NCBI GenBank assembly: GCA_032164295.1
Contig: JAJHTX010000004.1
Location: 186,001 to 250,000 of the forward strand
Source of the DNA: Inonotus obliquus
Taxonomy: Eukaryota; Basidiomycota; Agaricomycetes; Hymenochaetales; Hymenochaetaceae
Length of the DNA stretch: 64,000 nt
Direction of reading: 5' to 3'
Shown here: positions 9,939 through 21,336 of the stretch, in pieces
How the letters are laid out: each line of letters opens with the position of its first letter
Numbering within the stretch: position 1 is the first letter of the stretch
The notes under the pieces: generated by a model
Database searches by the model: none
What the model was told of the DNA's origin: nothing
The model's input: only the letters and a program-made list of their open reading frames with translations
Translations under genes and position numbers: made by a program

Positions 9939-11657
9939 ATGCCCGTCAATGGCTTTGAAAAGCAAAAACTTATACAGACTTTCGATATCAATCTCGAAGG
10001 ACAGACTACTCGTCGACCGGCGTCTCATAGAGGAATACTCTTGTCTACCTCGACGATGACTTAGCCGATCGCCGTTACAATGGCCCCTCTTTCATTATCA
10101 CCCAGGTGAAATGAACTTTGAGGAGGAGAATTGCTGGCATACCGACAAGCAAACCTCAAATTCGCGGATGTCGTTCGGACACAGTCAAAGAGTGGCGACA
10201 TGGTCTGGGTGCAAGATTACCACTTCATGCTGCTTCCAATGCTTCTCCGCAACATTATCGAAAACTTGGACAAGAAAAAAAATCTTACGCAGCGAGAGCT
10301 CAACCGACTCACCGAGGGTATGGAGGGAGAGCTACAGGTCTCATACACCGCTACACTCAAAGATGTCAAGATCGGCTTTTTCTTCCATACACCATTCCCA
10401 AGTAGCGAAATCTACCGGTAAGTGCATAGTGTCATTGCAAGACGCTCTGTCGCTGAATGAAACGTAGTATATTGCCTGTACGACGGGAAATTCTGCTCGG
10501 AATCCTCTACTATGTTTTTATTGGTTTCCACACCTACGACTATGCTCGCCATTCATCCTCTTCTTGCCCTCGGATTCTCGGTTTACCAACTATGCCGAAC
10601 GGTGTCGAGTTTGAGGGTCGACTGGTGCGTGTCGGTACCTTCCCGATCGGGACAGAACCGAGCAACTTCCTTGATAATCTAGAGAAGGAACCTGTCAAGC
10701 GACGCCTCGCCGATCTCGAACAACGATTCAACGGAGGCAAGCTCATCGTGGGCGTTGACCTCCTGGATTACATCAAGGGTGTACCTCAAAAGCTACACGC
10801 TTTAGAACTCTTCCTTGCTCAGCATCCGGAATGGATCGGCAAGGTATGTGTTGTACTTCTCACTGGCACCGCGCCTTCCAGATACTTAAAAAAGGGCAAA
10901 GGTTGTCTTGGTTCAGCCTGCTGTCCCCTCGCGGCAGGATGTCGAGGAGTATCAGAATATCCTCTCTACAGTAAATGAACATGTCGGTCGATTCAACGGA
11001 CGATTCGGGACGGTCGAGTTCATGCCAATCCATTTCATGCACAAGTGCCTCGTTTGACGAGCTCTTTGCGCTTTACGCGCTAAGCGACGTATGCTTGGTG
11101 AGCAGTACACGAGACGGCATGAACCTCGTTTCGTATGAGTACATTGCATGCCAACAGAAGTGACAGGGTGTCATGATTCTATCCGAGTTCGCCGGGGCTA
11201 CACAGAATCTCAATGGCTCTATAGTTGTCAATCCATGGGACTCACAGCAGGTTGCGGATGCGATATACGAAGCGGTGACCTTGGATGCGGAAACCCGAAC
11301 GGAGAACCAAAGGAAGCTCTTAAAGGTACAGAAGTGTTTCGTTCCCTCCATTTTCTCTATTCTAACCAGTATTGGATGCAGTACATAGGCGAATATCCTT
11401 CATCGTTCTGGGGGAGTTCATTCGTCGGTGAGATGGTGAAGATCCACGCAGGCCAGACCGCGAAGCTCGCCCCTCCTGCACAGGAAGAAGCTAAGAAGGC
11501 TGACGTCGCAGGGAAGACGGCTATCGTGAAAGAAAAGAACGCCAATCTCGACAGGTTAACGCCTGAGGTGACGGGAGTCAATGGCGTCAACGGAATATCA
11601 CCCGATGCTAAAGATTCGCTGATGCATGGCGAACCGCAAATCGCTGTGTCTTCTTAG
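9939..11657 (+). pseudogene. TPS1: Trehalose-6-phosphate synthase (GT20) pseudogene
   Basis: TPS1 makes trehalose-6-phosphate from UDP-glucose and glucose-6-phosphate. Family blocks are plain: YLDDDLADRRYN, PLFHYHPGEMNF, MVWVQDYHFMLLP, FHTYDYARH, VDLLDYIKGVPQKLHALE, STRDGMNLVSYEYIA and ILSEFAGATQNL. The gene is broken in several places. Most of the N-terminal Rossmann lobe is missing between SHRGILL and YLDDDL near 10040. Residues are lost before PLFHYHP near 10085. There are frameshifts near 10130 and near 11055, and an in-frame TGA lies just before GVMILSEF near 11161. Remnant introns still interrupt it (for example about 10843-10900), so it is a degenerated gene copy, not a processed one. 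A functional TPS1 is expected elsewhere in the genome. Confidence 0.9.
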
Positions 11658-12027
11658 CGTTGCTCTTTCCCTGTACTCAGGTTCTCTTACTGAAACACGT
11701 AGCGTGGACAATTCAATACTCGACTGATCGACTGACGACTCAACTTCTCTGCATCGCGACCATCACTGTAGATAGAAAAACGCACCTCACATGGGTCGCT
11801 GTTGATGATGCCCTTTTCTTCCTTATCTTATTAGCTATTTTACTTGCTCTAATGGCGGGCTGGAGCGACTTTACTTGCTTAGATTGTACTTCTTGCAGCC
11901 AAGGTTTGTCGGATTTCGGGAACATATATCATTGTATTGGTACATGTTAATGTACACAGACGGCATCCTATCGCATAGACAATAGTTGCAAAGCCGTGGA
12001 AAGGATACTCATAACGGTAAGTCAAGA

Positions 12028-13335
12028 TTAAATCATATCCTGCAATGCATATAAATCATTGTCGCTGCTGATAGGGTCTCCAAAACCGCAACCGGCAAGG
12101 CAAGGCTCCATAGGGTGAGGTGCGTCAAAGTCCTTCGTCAAGCCCACTCCCATCAGATGAAATTTCTGGCACTCACATGCCACATGGACACCATGGTCAA
12201 ATGGACCAATGTCAAGTCCGAGAATGCTTGACTCCTTTTCGGCGTTGGACTCGCTTTCGACGCTGGACTCCTTTTCCGCACTCGACTCGAGCTCGGATAT
12301 CAGCTTCGCGTAGTTGGTGGGGCGGGAAGCAACAGGTGCTCGGAGGAAATCGCCGGAGGCGGTTCCTGCAAAGCTGGTTTCCTGAGGGTTGGATGCCTGC
12401 GGGTTGGAGACTCCTGGGTTGAATACCTCCGGGTTGAACTCCCTCGTGCCTTGCTCGACGGTCTGAGGTTCATCGGCGAAGAACGACTCGCATGGCCGGT
12501 TGACGTTGTGGGAGGTGGAGGAGTCTACCGCCATGCCTTGACACTCTGGGGGGGCGTATTGGAACGGGTCGGCTTCATAGAATTTCCCCTCGAAGGATGA
12601 GGTGGAGGCCTCAGGTTGACTGGACGGTAAACCTTGACATGCATAGGTTTGATCTAACCATGACGCCGTGCTGGATGACGATGAATAGGATGTCTCGGCG
12701 AACGGGATGCAAGCAGAGATGCTGGAAACACCTTCGTTGCCGCCATAGTAGCCGAGATGGAATTGTCGATCGTCTACTATCGTACCCTCTTGAGGGGGCG
12801 GGTACAGGGTTGCTGCAATCGTGCCCTCGACTGCAGCCTCAGTTGCAGCCTCAGTTGCAGCGCCCAGGACGCCAAACTCCTCGAGGGGAAGGTTAAAGTT
12901 GGCATTCTGGGAGGTTAGCGCATTGTAGAACGCGTGAAATTCCTCCATTTTGCGTAACATGTTTGTGTCGTAATAATTCAAGTTGACATCGCAGTTGGCG
13001 GTTGACTGAGATGCGATACTCATGGGGACGGGATCTATACCTTGTCTTCGAAAGTAACCATGCTCATCAAATATATTGGAGAAAACGGGCATAGCGCCGG
13101 GCTCGGCCTGTACCTCCATCGAGGAGGTCGAGGTGGATATGATGGGGTCGTTGCTCTCGTTGGATAACGCAACGGCGATGGAGCCGGCCATTTTCTCAAA
13201 TTCCGGATCCGCGAGAGCCGCCTCGAGTTCGTCGAGCGGTATGATCATATCATCAGGGCCCTCGCAGTTCAGGCTCGGAAAGTCCATATGCAGGTCATCA
13301 AGAAGACCTGGGAATGATGCCATTTCTGTGTCCAT
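12028..13335 (-). CDS. Acidic low-complexity protein of unknown function (435 aa)
   Basis: An uninterrupted 435-codon ORF with no recognised domain. The N-terminus is acidic and hydrophobic (LLDDLHMDFPSLNCEGPDD), resembling an activation domain. The middle has short tandem motifs: three-fold AATEA-type alternation, FNP/SNP repeats and ESS/EKE repeats. The C-terminal part has a Cys/His cluster (HVACECQKFHLMGVG and EPCLAGCGFGDP). There is no signal peptide or membrane segment. A regulatory role is possible but not shown. The upstream region contains TA-rich stretches and repeated CCAAT-like words near 13696. The plus-strand shadow frames lack coding character. Whether a non-coding first exon exists is unknown. 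Confidence 0.6.
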   Translation of the reverse strand: MDTEMASFPGLLDDLHMDFPSLNCEGPDDMIIPLDELEAALADPEFEKMAGSIAVALSNESNDPIISTSTSSMEVQAEPGAMPVFSNIFDEHGYFRRQGIDPVPMSIASQSTANCDVNLNYYDTNMLRKMEEFHAFYNALTSQNANFNLPLEEFGVLGAATEAATEAAVEGTIAATLYPPPQEGTIVDDRQFHLGYYGGNEGVSSISACIPFAETSYSSSSSTASWLDQTYACQGLPSSQPEASTSSFEGKFYEADPFQYAPPECQGMAVDSSTSHNVNRPCESFFADEPQTVEQGTREFNPEVFNPGVSNPQASNPQETSFAGTASGDFLRAPVASRPTNYAKLISELESSAEKESSVESESNAEKESSILGLDIGPFDHGVHVACECQKFHLMGVGLTKDFDAPHPMEPCLAGCGFGDPISSDNDLYALQDMI

Positions 13336-14060
13336 GTTCGAAAGTGCAGTGCGGAAAGCAAACTATCAAAGTCAGGAAGATGGTTAGCTCCTCGCCTCTT
13401 GTCACAAGAGGCAACGCCGGAAAGACGAACCTCAGAAGTACGGTTAGGAAGATGCTGGAACAAGAACCCGGAAGGGACTCGGAAGAAGAAGCAGACGAGA
13501 GAGGAGGAACGGTCCACTGAACGAAGTTGAGAAGTGGTGTTGAGGAGTACACCGTATTTTATACCTTATAGCCGACAAGCCAGCCACAGCGTCCAGATGT
13601 CACACCTCGCAGTTTTTTAATCAAGCATAACAAAGAAAGAACCCTGTTTGGACCAGAATAATTTAAGCGCAGCATACGCAAGGTAAGCCCTTCAGCCAAT
13701 GCAGCCAATGCGGTCAATGCAGCCACATCGGTGAACTTATCGGGTCAATCAGTTGGTCAAAGACTTCCTAATCATTCTCTTGTGCCAATCCAAAGTGTCC
13801 AAAACAGGTAGCAAAGGGAGAAAAGGGGTATGGAAATTGAGAAGACCGTTGAAAGCCACGTTCGCTTAGAGTGTAGGATTTGATGGGAGGTGATGGGAGG
13901 TTGGCCAAAGGAGGTCAAAGACTGTTGGCTTCACTTGGCACAATACAATGGTTGTGAGCCACAACTTGAAGCACCACGCGTCGCTCTCGAACGGGTGAGG
14001 CCAGGTGGTTGTGCGATAGTGTGCAACTATCGAACTAATTCCCGGTCGCCCCTGTCTATC
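13336..14060. other. Intergenic region
   Basis: No gene supported. Directly repeated words are present (tgcagccaatgcggtcaa type near 13696-13730, and gatgggaggt twice near 13880-13900). The inverted-duplication arm begins at about 14060. Confidence 0.5.
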
Positions 14061-14282
14061 CTTATAAGGTACAGCGGTACCTACAACGGTACCTATAGTG
14101 TCTTACGATGAATATATTCCCAACTTAGTTCTGTTAAGTATACTTCTACTGCAAACGCATCTTGGTCTTGCGACTGTATAAGGCAATAAATATTAGAGAT
14201 AACTAAAATAACAATGCTATTTCTGATGTAGTACAATCCTAAGCTCATATGTTGGACTGTCCTCCGAGTATCACTTTTTGGT

Positions 14283-15605
14283 TCATTTCTGCTTTTTTGA
14301 ACCAGAACCCGGCGAGGCTCCTGCTGCTGATTTTCTCTTGACGGCGGTCGCCTTATGTAATATACCTGTTGCGTTTGATTTATCACTTCCACTTGGATCG
14401 CGGACTACTATTCTTAGTCCCTGTTTATATGCTACTTGGTCTTCAATGCAAGGAGTGAGTACTTACTTCATGAATAAGTAAATGAAGCGAAAAGCTTACA
14501 AAAAGGGAGCCCAAGTAGGCAATCTGCATCATCTGCAAGTGCCCCTGCATTGTCCAGTTTCACTGTCACCATGCTCCGTTTCGAGCTTGAAAATTAGATA
14601 CTTCCCTTTTATGGCTTGATAATCTTTCTCTGAAAGCATTAGTAAACCCATAGGTCTGTGCTCCTGTCGTGGATTACAGCCATCATCTTTCAATATGTCC
14701 TTCAAAGCTTCAAATAGCCACTCCTTGACAAAAATATCTGATGAACCCGAATCAAGAACATATGTAACTATTGTCTTTCCCTCCTCCCGCTTCAGGAGGT
14801 CCACGTGCTTGTTTTCTTGCCCATATGCAATTGCTCCTTGGAAATTTCCTCCGCTACCAGCTGGCTTTAAATAGTGAATAAGACGGTCCCTGGGATCAAC
14901 AGTTCCAATCTCAACGTAGCCTTTGAACTCGTCCTTCCCTTTTTCCGGTGGAAGTAAATTCATGGCCATGGTCTTGTGCAAATGGCCGTTGCCTTGCTGC
15001 TTTAAAATGGTATCAATTATGTGCATGTAGCCCTTCTCAACTAAAACTTTATCCAAAATCCGGAGACCGATGATAGCACGGTAACTTTCCGTGCCGTTTA
15101 GGAATGGTAAATCTGAGATGCAGACCGCTTGCATGGGATCATCAATAACTATCTCCTCATCACTATCGCAGCCAAGTCTCATGCGAAAGTAGTACACGCT
15201 TTCCTGTTCGGCTGTCAGTGTGCCATACCCGGGGAAGTGATTTGAGACTTTGTAATTTGCCCTTCGGGCGTTGCCTAATTCTTGTGCAACAGCCTCGCGT
15301 GAAACGATTGTTACATCACAGCCAGTGTCCACTAAAGCCGTTAGTTTCGTATTTCCTATCATTATCGCAGTGTAGAGATTTGTTGTATTTCCGTATGCCC
15401 CAAAAATATTATTACGTGTGCCGAGGTCTGCAGGTTGGATGGGTGGCACTGCGGTACTGGACATGTGTGATACCGTCAAGGCAGTTCGGCCAAGGCCAAC
15501 GATAGAGCCCCAAACATGTAGACGCGGGGTTTTATTTCTTTCGGAAGGTCCATGGGTCGTCGAGGAAGACTGTTTATGTTGAGGGTCCAAAGAGAGCTTC
15601 GCCAT
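14283..15605 (-). pseudogene. Pepsin-like aspartic protease, copy 2 (frame-disrupted)
   Basis: Same family as 6628-7917. The N-lobe motif is ALVDTGCDVTIVSREAV and the C-lobe motif is YVLDSGSSDIFVKEW. The open frame runs 15605 to 14529 (358 codons) and then shifts. A stretch of about 75 bp present in copies 1 and 3 (around the GYKAG motif) is deleted after LETEHG, so the frame reads into an early stop. Beyond the break the sequence still matches the family in another frame, down to the conserved basic tail and stop at 14283. The catalytic lobes are retained but the C-terminal subdomain is lost, so it is probably a pseudogene or a shortened product. Confidence 0.7.
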
Positions 15606-15609
15606 CGGT

Positions 15610-17276
15610 CCGACCAGTGTAGCAACTTTGGGGTTACCCGGACGACGGTTTCGGTCGGGTTTTCTAAGGGCTTTCCGACCATCTCCAGCCTCTGCAGTGG
15701 AATTATTGTTATCATCTCACTTTACGCTACCATAGAGAAAAAGAAGGTTTACGTATCTGGTGATGACGGCTATGTTTTGACTTCTTTTCGTTCGGGACGC
15801 CAGTTCTGGTCCAGAGACTTTGAGGCATTGTTTACTAAGATGCATCGAACGCTCTCGGGCGCGAGGTAGGATATGTAGTCTTCCAAGATAATTTGTGGCG
15901 CGAGTGAAGTTGCGATGTGGCATAACTACATGCAATATGCGCAAAGTGGGGGAAAACATTGCGCAAAGTGATCGTCCTTGCAAAGGAGCGGCGTAATAGT
16001 CGGTTCTGCGTTGGTCAATGAAATTCCCTCACTGAGCTCCTCAGCGCACGGGCATTGCTTTCATCGCTCATACATCTTTTAGAATTCAGACTTGAACGAG
16101 GCAGTCAGTCGTGTTCCATTCATCCAACTATAAAGCCTCCATCGACGCATTTGCAGCAAGAGTACCTTCAGTCTTGGGAGCATCCGACATTGCAGTCCTG
16201 CGTGACCCTACAGTTGAATCTGGTTGTTGTCTTCACTTTGAGCTGTTCGGAAACGGTGAAAGCAGAGTTCAAGGTCAGAGCTCTGAGCACAGTGCACTGC
16301 TGGCAAATACTGTGATGATGACAGCCGGCCCTAAGTCTTGACGTACTTATGTAAGCAAACGAGCGTTTCACCTTACTCTTCCAACGTTGAATGCTGAGTT
16401 GTGGCTCATCGCTGTGAATACTTTTTTATGCTCTTTGAGGCATAGCTTAAGTCAGCGCTTGGGTAACTGTGAATCTCTGATACCTGATCATGCCGTGTCC
16501 GCTTCGTGGCAATCCCGATATTTGTGCGAAAGGTCATTCTTCTTTTCTTTCTTCAACAATGTCTGCTCGCATCATGACAATCCATCTTCTCAGTTCCGGT
16601 ATTAACACCGTATTCTCATGCACTGTTTCTATATGACTCCATCACGTTCCTGGCACTCGTATAATTCTCTATGAAGCTACCTCCGTATAGACCTGCTGAC
16701 TCGAGACCCACCTCGTGAGTCTTCTGTTATCACCACTCACTAAGTTGGATCATTCTTTTCAACTATTTCTGACGTCGTAAGTGATCATTCGTTCATTAGT
16801 CCCGGTTTTCTGCTAGAGCTTGTAAACCTATCTTCAGTCAAACGTTCTCTCGATGTGCACAACTTTTCATTGGATCTCTGAGTCACCCGTATCTGCTCGT
16901 AGATCAGATGACAGATGTTTCGCATTCTGGCTTTCTCCTGGTTTCATCGCTCACCGCACTTACAGGGAAATTATCGTAGAATTATTGAGTTCATCTCAGA
17001 GGGGGGAACTATGGGAATACCAGGAACTTGAATAGCTCCTTGTGAAACAGATACAAATGGATCGTGCAACTCACCAAGTTCCTCAGGTTCTTGATCTGTT
17101 CTCTCTAGCAACCTCGTTAGTCTAGAATGTGCACTTGGGCTCGAGATCGCTATTGGACGTGAAGGGTTCTGCTACGTGTAGCCGATGTGATCTAAGCCTC
17201 TTCTACACTCCTTGGAGCTCAATAACTCCGCCATAGTTGATTTCATACATACGTCGTAGTTAAAATCCAGGATTCA
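15610..17276. other. Intergenic flank of protease copy 2 and glycosyltransferase in the left arm
   Basis: The protease-side half matches the flanks of all four protease copies. A small plus-strand frame at 16111-16341 encodes a peptide containing ASDIAVLRDPTVESGCCLHF that is conserved in the other copies, but no domain is recognised. The remainder (16560-17276) is non-coding and matches 51700-52450 in the right arm in inverse orientation. Confidence 0.5.
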
Positions 17277-19364
17277 CTAATGAAGAACATCTACTATGCG
17301 CTTGATCTCCTTCCATGCCTCTCCCTCAGGCTCCCCGCACTTACCAAGTTCCCGTCCGAGTTTCCGAATATTTGCGCGTTTGATCTTCCCGTCTTCTCCT
17401 CTCGCCTTCTCAAGTACTTCTTTGAGTTCGCGTCTGAACGCTTCCACAGTGCCTTCTGGTGACTTATCTCCAAGTCGATGGATGGGCTTTAGGCCGTGCC
17501 AAGACCGGGTCTCGAAGAGCTCGTACCCAATTTTGTGAACGTCGGAGATGAGAGCTGCATTTATGGGTTGATCTATGTCTAAGGGCCAGCAAATCCTACA
17601 CCATCCTTCTGAGACGCCACGATTAGGGTACACCATCGATAACTTACAACGGAACTCCCGCTACCATTGCTTCCATAAGAGAATTATGACCGCAATGAGT
17701 TACGAACCATCCGCATGCATATCAATAAAGAAAATCACTATGAATATGAGAATGACTCGAATATCACTCAACAGACCTCATGATTCAAAATCGAAGTCTG
17801 AGGGAACCACTTTGAAATCAAACCAAGGCCCGACTCTTTGATCTTGGTTTCGATCTCTTCGGGTATTATCGCAAACGGACTAGCCACGGAGAACATCTAT
17901 CTGAGATGAGTCAGTATACTTATAAGATGACATATCAGACCCACAAATGGTATGCCACACTCCATGAAGACGTCCAGAGCGGCCCAGATCTTTTCCGGCC
18001 GCGAAGACCATAAAGCCGAGCCAAACGACATCTAGAAGAATCCTTTCTGACTGAACCGATCTCGTAGAGACTGAATATAACATACGTAAACGACGGAATG
18101 AGGACCATATGTCTTTAGTGCCGTGCTAAGGAAATCATCCACCTCGTCTACTCCAGACAAACTATTGCCTTTCCTTGGAAGAAGTGGAAAATCGAACGGA
18201 GCTGGACAAATGATCGGCTTGTCCAGCCACTCTCGAACAGCATCGATCGCGCCCTTTTCTAAAAGGGGCGCAGAATTCATGATGACGCCATCGCATTCCA
18301 TGAAGAACCTGTTATAAATCGTTTCAATGAACCATCCGATATGATCGCACAAAGGAGATTGTGACTGACATGTGAGCAGGTGCGTTGGTTTGTGCAATTG
18401 GCAGATCCATGAACAAACTGTCCATAATATAATATCAGTTCATACAGAGAAAGAACAAAGCACACGACTCATACCTTTTGCGGCGAGAACTCATGGTCTT
18501 ACATCGGAGGCAGCCCAGGAACTTTCAATAGTTCACCCTTCACTCTACGATAAGTCTTTGTAGAGAATGTCAATTACGCCAGACTATTCATACCAGTGAG
18601 AATTCTTACTGTATCCGCCTGTTGGGCAGCTTCTCTCTCATCTGTCGTAGTGATCACTTCAAGCTTCTTTGCAAGATCCCCGTTCCCACCGAAGCGTTCA
18701 GGACCCCAAAGGAACACAACCGCAGACGCCGATGTCGGGTCGAGGACATAGATGGGGACCGACTTTCCAGTTGCCTATCTGACACCTTGAAAGGCATCAT
18801 ATGTGAAGAACTGAAGCGAGAACATTAGATGATAGAGATCCATGTATTTTGAAGGAAATTTACATACGTCCATTATAACTAGCTGGGGAGGCGCAACAGG
18901 CTTATAGTAGCCATCTCCGTTTGTCGTGATCTTGATCGGTTGACTTGAGCAGAGTTGCTTGTACCCATCCAGGAATTCGGAGGTTAGTCGAGTAAAGTCT
19001 AGCGGGTGAGCATCATTCTCCAATCCGGCAATCCTAGCAAGATGAGTGAATGAGAAACGTGAATTACAGATACAAACTAGTGAGATGAGCTTCAGTAACC
19101 TGATCAAATCCTTCAATCCGTCCTCTGTTCCTGGAATGAAATTGGCTGCAACCTCTGCCTTGATCTTGTCGTAAAGCTGAACAGGAGCGAAAACGGTGGC
19201 ATGAACGTTGCCGAAACGGACAATCTTCGTGATCAAAGTGCATGTTGCCTTTGCATGTCCTGGTACGTGTGATGGAGTGCCATTAGCATCTGAGAGAATG
19301 GATCAAAGAAGGGGTTACCCCATGCGAGGATTGTGAGTGCAACGACGTGACCCTTCGGAGACAT
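17277..19364 (-). pseudogene. UDP-glycosyltransferase, left copy, with premature stop
   Basis: A GT1-fold glycosyltransferase that would transfer sugar from a UDP donor to a small lipophilic acceptor. Its exons mirror those of the intact right-arm copy (49608-51695). Start MSPKGHVVALTIL is at 19364, the acceptor-side block is ITKIVRFGNVHATVFAP, and the donor-binding PSPG-like region (SKWFPQTSILNHE, CGWFVTHCGHNS and ICWPLDIDQP) ends at 17277. In exon 5 the Tyr codon of the right copy (PPMYDHE) is TAA here (18499-18501), which would remove the whole donor-binding half. The new GTAAGA at that point could act as a splice donor, but it would change the phase. All other exons seem open, so inactivation is recent. 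Confidence 0.75.
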
Positions 19365-21017
19365 TTCGAAGTAGAGTACGGATACTAAGTTTGCCGTCTC
19401 TTCGTCTCATCCAAACTGGATTTGTATATGGCCGTTTTCCCTGACATCAATGTCAGTGTGCGCGTCGTTGAGGACACCGAATTCGAAACGCGTTCTCGGA
19501 TCACTGATAAGCACAGGCTGAGGTGCGCTTCCAGCCCGTCAGCGCAACGTTCCGGTCTTGACAGACTACAATTCATGCGAACAGGTGGTGCGATCAAAAC
19601 TTATCCCTATCAGGTGCATGCCATACCCACCGACTTCCGAGATTTGCATCGGATGGTGGCAGGGAAGGAAGAACGAGTCGAGCGAGGAGCTGCGGGGTCG
19701 AGCGTCGAAAGACTTGGACCTTCTCCCATCTCGATCAAAGAGATTGTTCATACCCTTTGTATTGCCCATCATGTCCAGGATTACTCTAATGTAGTCCGAT
19801 TATTATTTATGCCTCCTGCTTTTGCGTGAATTCCTGTCACTCACTAGTGTAATCCTGTTTAGGCTAATACTTGGAAGACGGGTACAAGGTCATACGTCGG
19901 TAGGCCTGAAGTAGACGCAAGGCAGAGAATCCACTGCAGCACAAATTAAATCGAGTCGAGCCTGGAAGAAGGAGTGTAGGTTAGCTGCGTTCTCGGGTTG
20001 GTATCTCCGATGGACAACGAGAGGTGCATAACATACAAGCGATTCTCTCCAGCTGGCCTTTGGGTATATTACTGCACTAGCACGTTGTGTTCCATCCCTT
20101 GGAAGCCACAGTATTCGCAAGCTTCGGTGGTGTCGGGGTCACTTTGCATGTCCATTGAGTGGTAAACCAGAACTGAGAAGAGTTGAGTTCACGCACGCAA
20201 AAGAAACTGGATGACATAAGTGATGCGCTTTGTAATCAAGGCAACCTCTGTCCTCCAGCGTCAAAGGTTCTGTGCCGCGCGAAATCACAGTTGCAGCTGT
20301 GAATAACTAAACGTTCTGTTGGTCTCAGAATGAGATGGCTAGCCGGAGTGTCACCCATTGGTCTTCATGGTCAGAGATTATGAGGACATCGCCGGCCACC
20401 TCTTTGAATAACTGCAGGCGGATGATGAAGTCAAAGTCACTCCCTCTTCAACACCATTCATCCCATTGTAACCATACCTTCTCCCGGATTTCCATCGCTG
20501 AGGTATGCAGCAGCGTCAGTCTGTGCCATGCATGAATGACGTAAGCTTGGTTATTCTGGTTAATGTCGATCAGGCACAGGCTACAAGCGGGAGCAAATCG
20601 CTAATTTCCCACGATTGCTTTCACCTGGTCTAATGATATTTCTTGCTCGACCTCGTCGATAATCTTACTATCTGTCCTTTCTCCCATGAATGGTAAACAA
20701 TAGCATTGACATATTGCTCAGAGCTTTATGTTGTCTCATATCCAGGCTCTCAGTTTCTTCCGATAGGGGAGTTGTTTATTAGAACTAGACGGTGGAATAT
20801 CCTATACGCTTGAATCGGTATCGGGTCTGCAAGTAACTGAACGTATCGACCTGGTGTAGCTTGCTTGGATTCATTTGAATCCAGCTGCGATAAACAAATT
20901 TAGTTGATAACTTCATGTAAGGTGCTGCGCATTCTCATTGGAGTACAATTGGTGACGCGATTGAAGGCATGACGGACAGACGAAGTACTCCAACTTATTC
21001 ACTCTTTGACTGCACAA
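19365..21017. other. Glycosyltransferase/NLR intergenic region, left arm
   Basis: No complete gene found. The plus-strand frames at 19422-19829 (VFPDINVSVRVVED, then FRDLHRMV) and 19558-19794 (DYNSCEQVVRSKL) have partial counterparts on the minus strand of the right arm at 49096-49416. A divergent gene fragment next to the glycosyltransferase start is therefore possible. The product is not recognised. The rest shows no signal. Confidence 0.4.
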
Positions 21018-21257
21018 TCAATATCTCCGAGCACCATCTCTATTCGCCTGAAATTGCACTGAATAAACTAGTCGCCCTGTCGTATCATATGTTTGCATTG
21101 CATCCACCCAGAAATCAAAATGTTGATCTAAATTGTACACGAGTAGTCGCCCGCTTACATCTAGTTCACCACCACAAGCATATGAGATTGATAATGAGAT
21201 GACCCACAAAAGAACGATAGAAGTTATTAAATGACTGCTACCTTGCACAAAGAACAC
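21018..21257 (-). CDS. Short conserved ORF downstream of the left NLR
   Basis: A 79-codon frame containing GGELDVSGRLLVYNLDQH and VQFQANRDGARRY-stop. The right arm keeps the same frame on its plus strand, ending at 48048, with mostly conservative changes and the same stop. It may be the last exon of a gene whose upstream part is lost, or a small protein. No family recognised. Confidence 0.35.
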   Translation of the reverse strand: MFFVQGSSHLITSIVLLWVISLSISYACGGELDVSGRLLVYNLDQHFDFWVDAMQTYDTTGRLVYSVQFQANRDGARRY

Positions 21258-21336
21258 ATTGGAATGATGATATGAACGGAAACTGACTACCGACTACGTG
21301 AATATGTAACTAAATGAATAAGTTAGAGGTCGCTTT

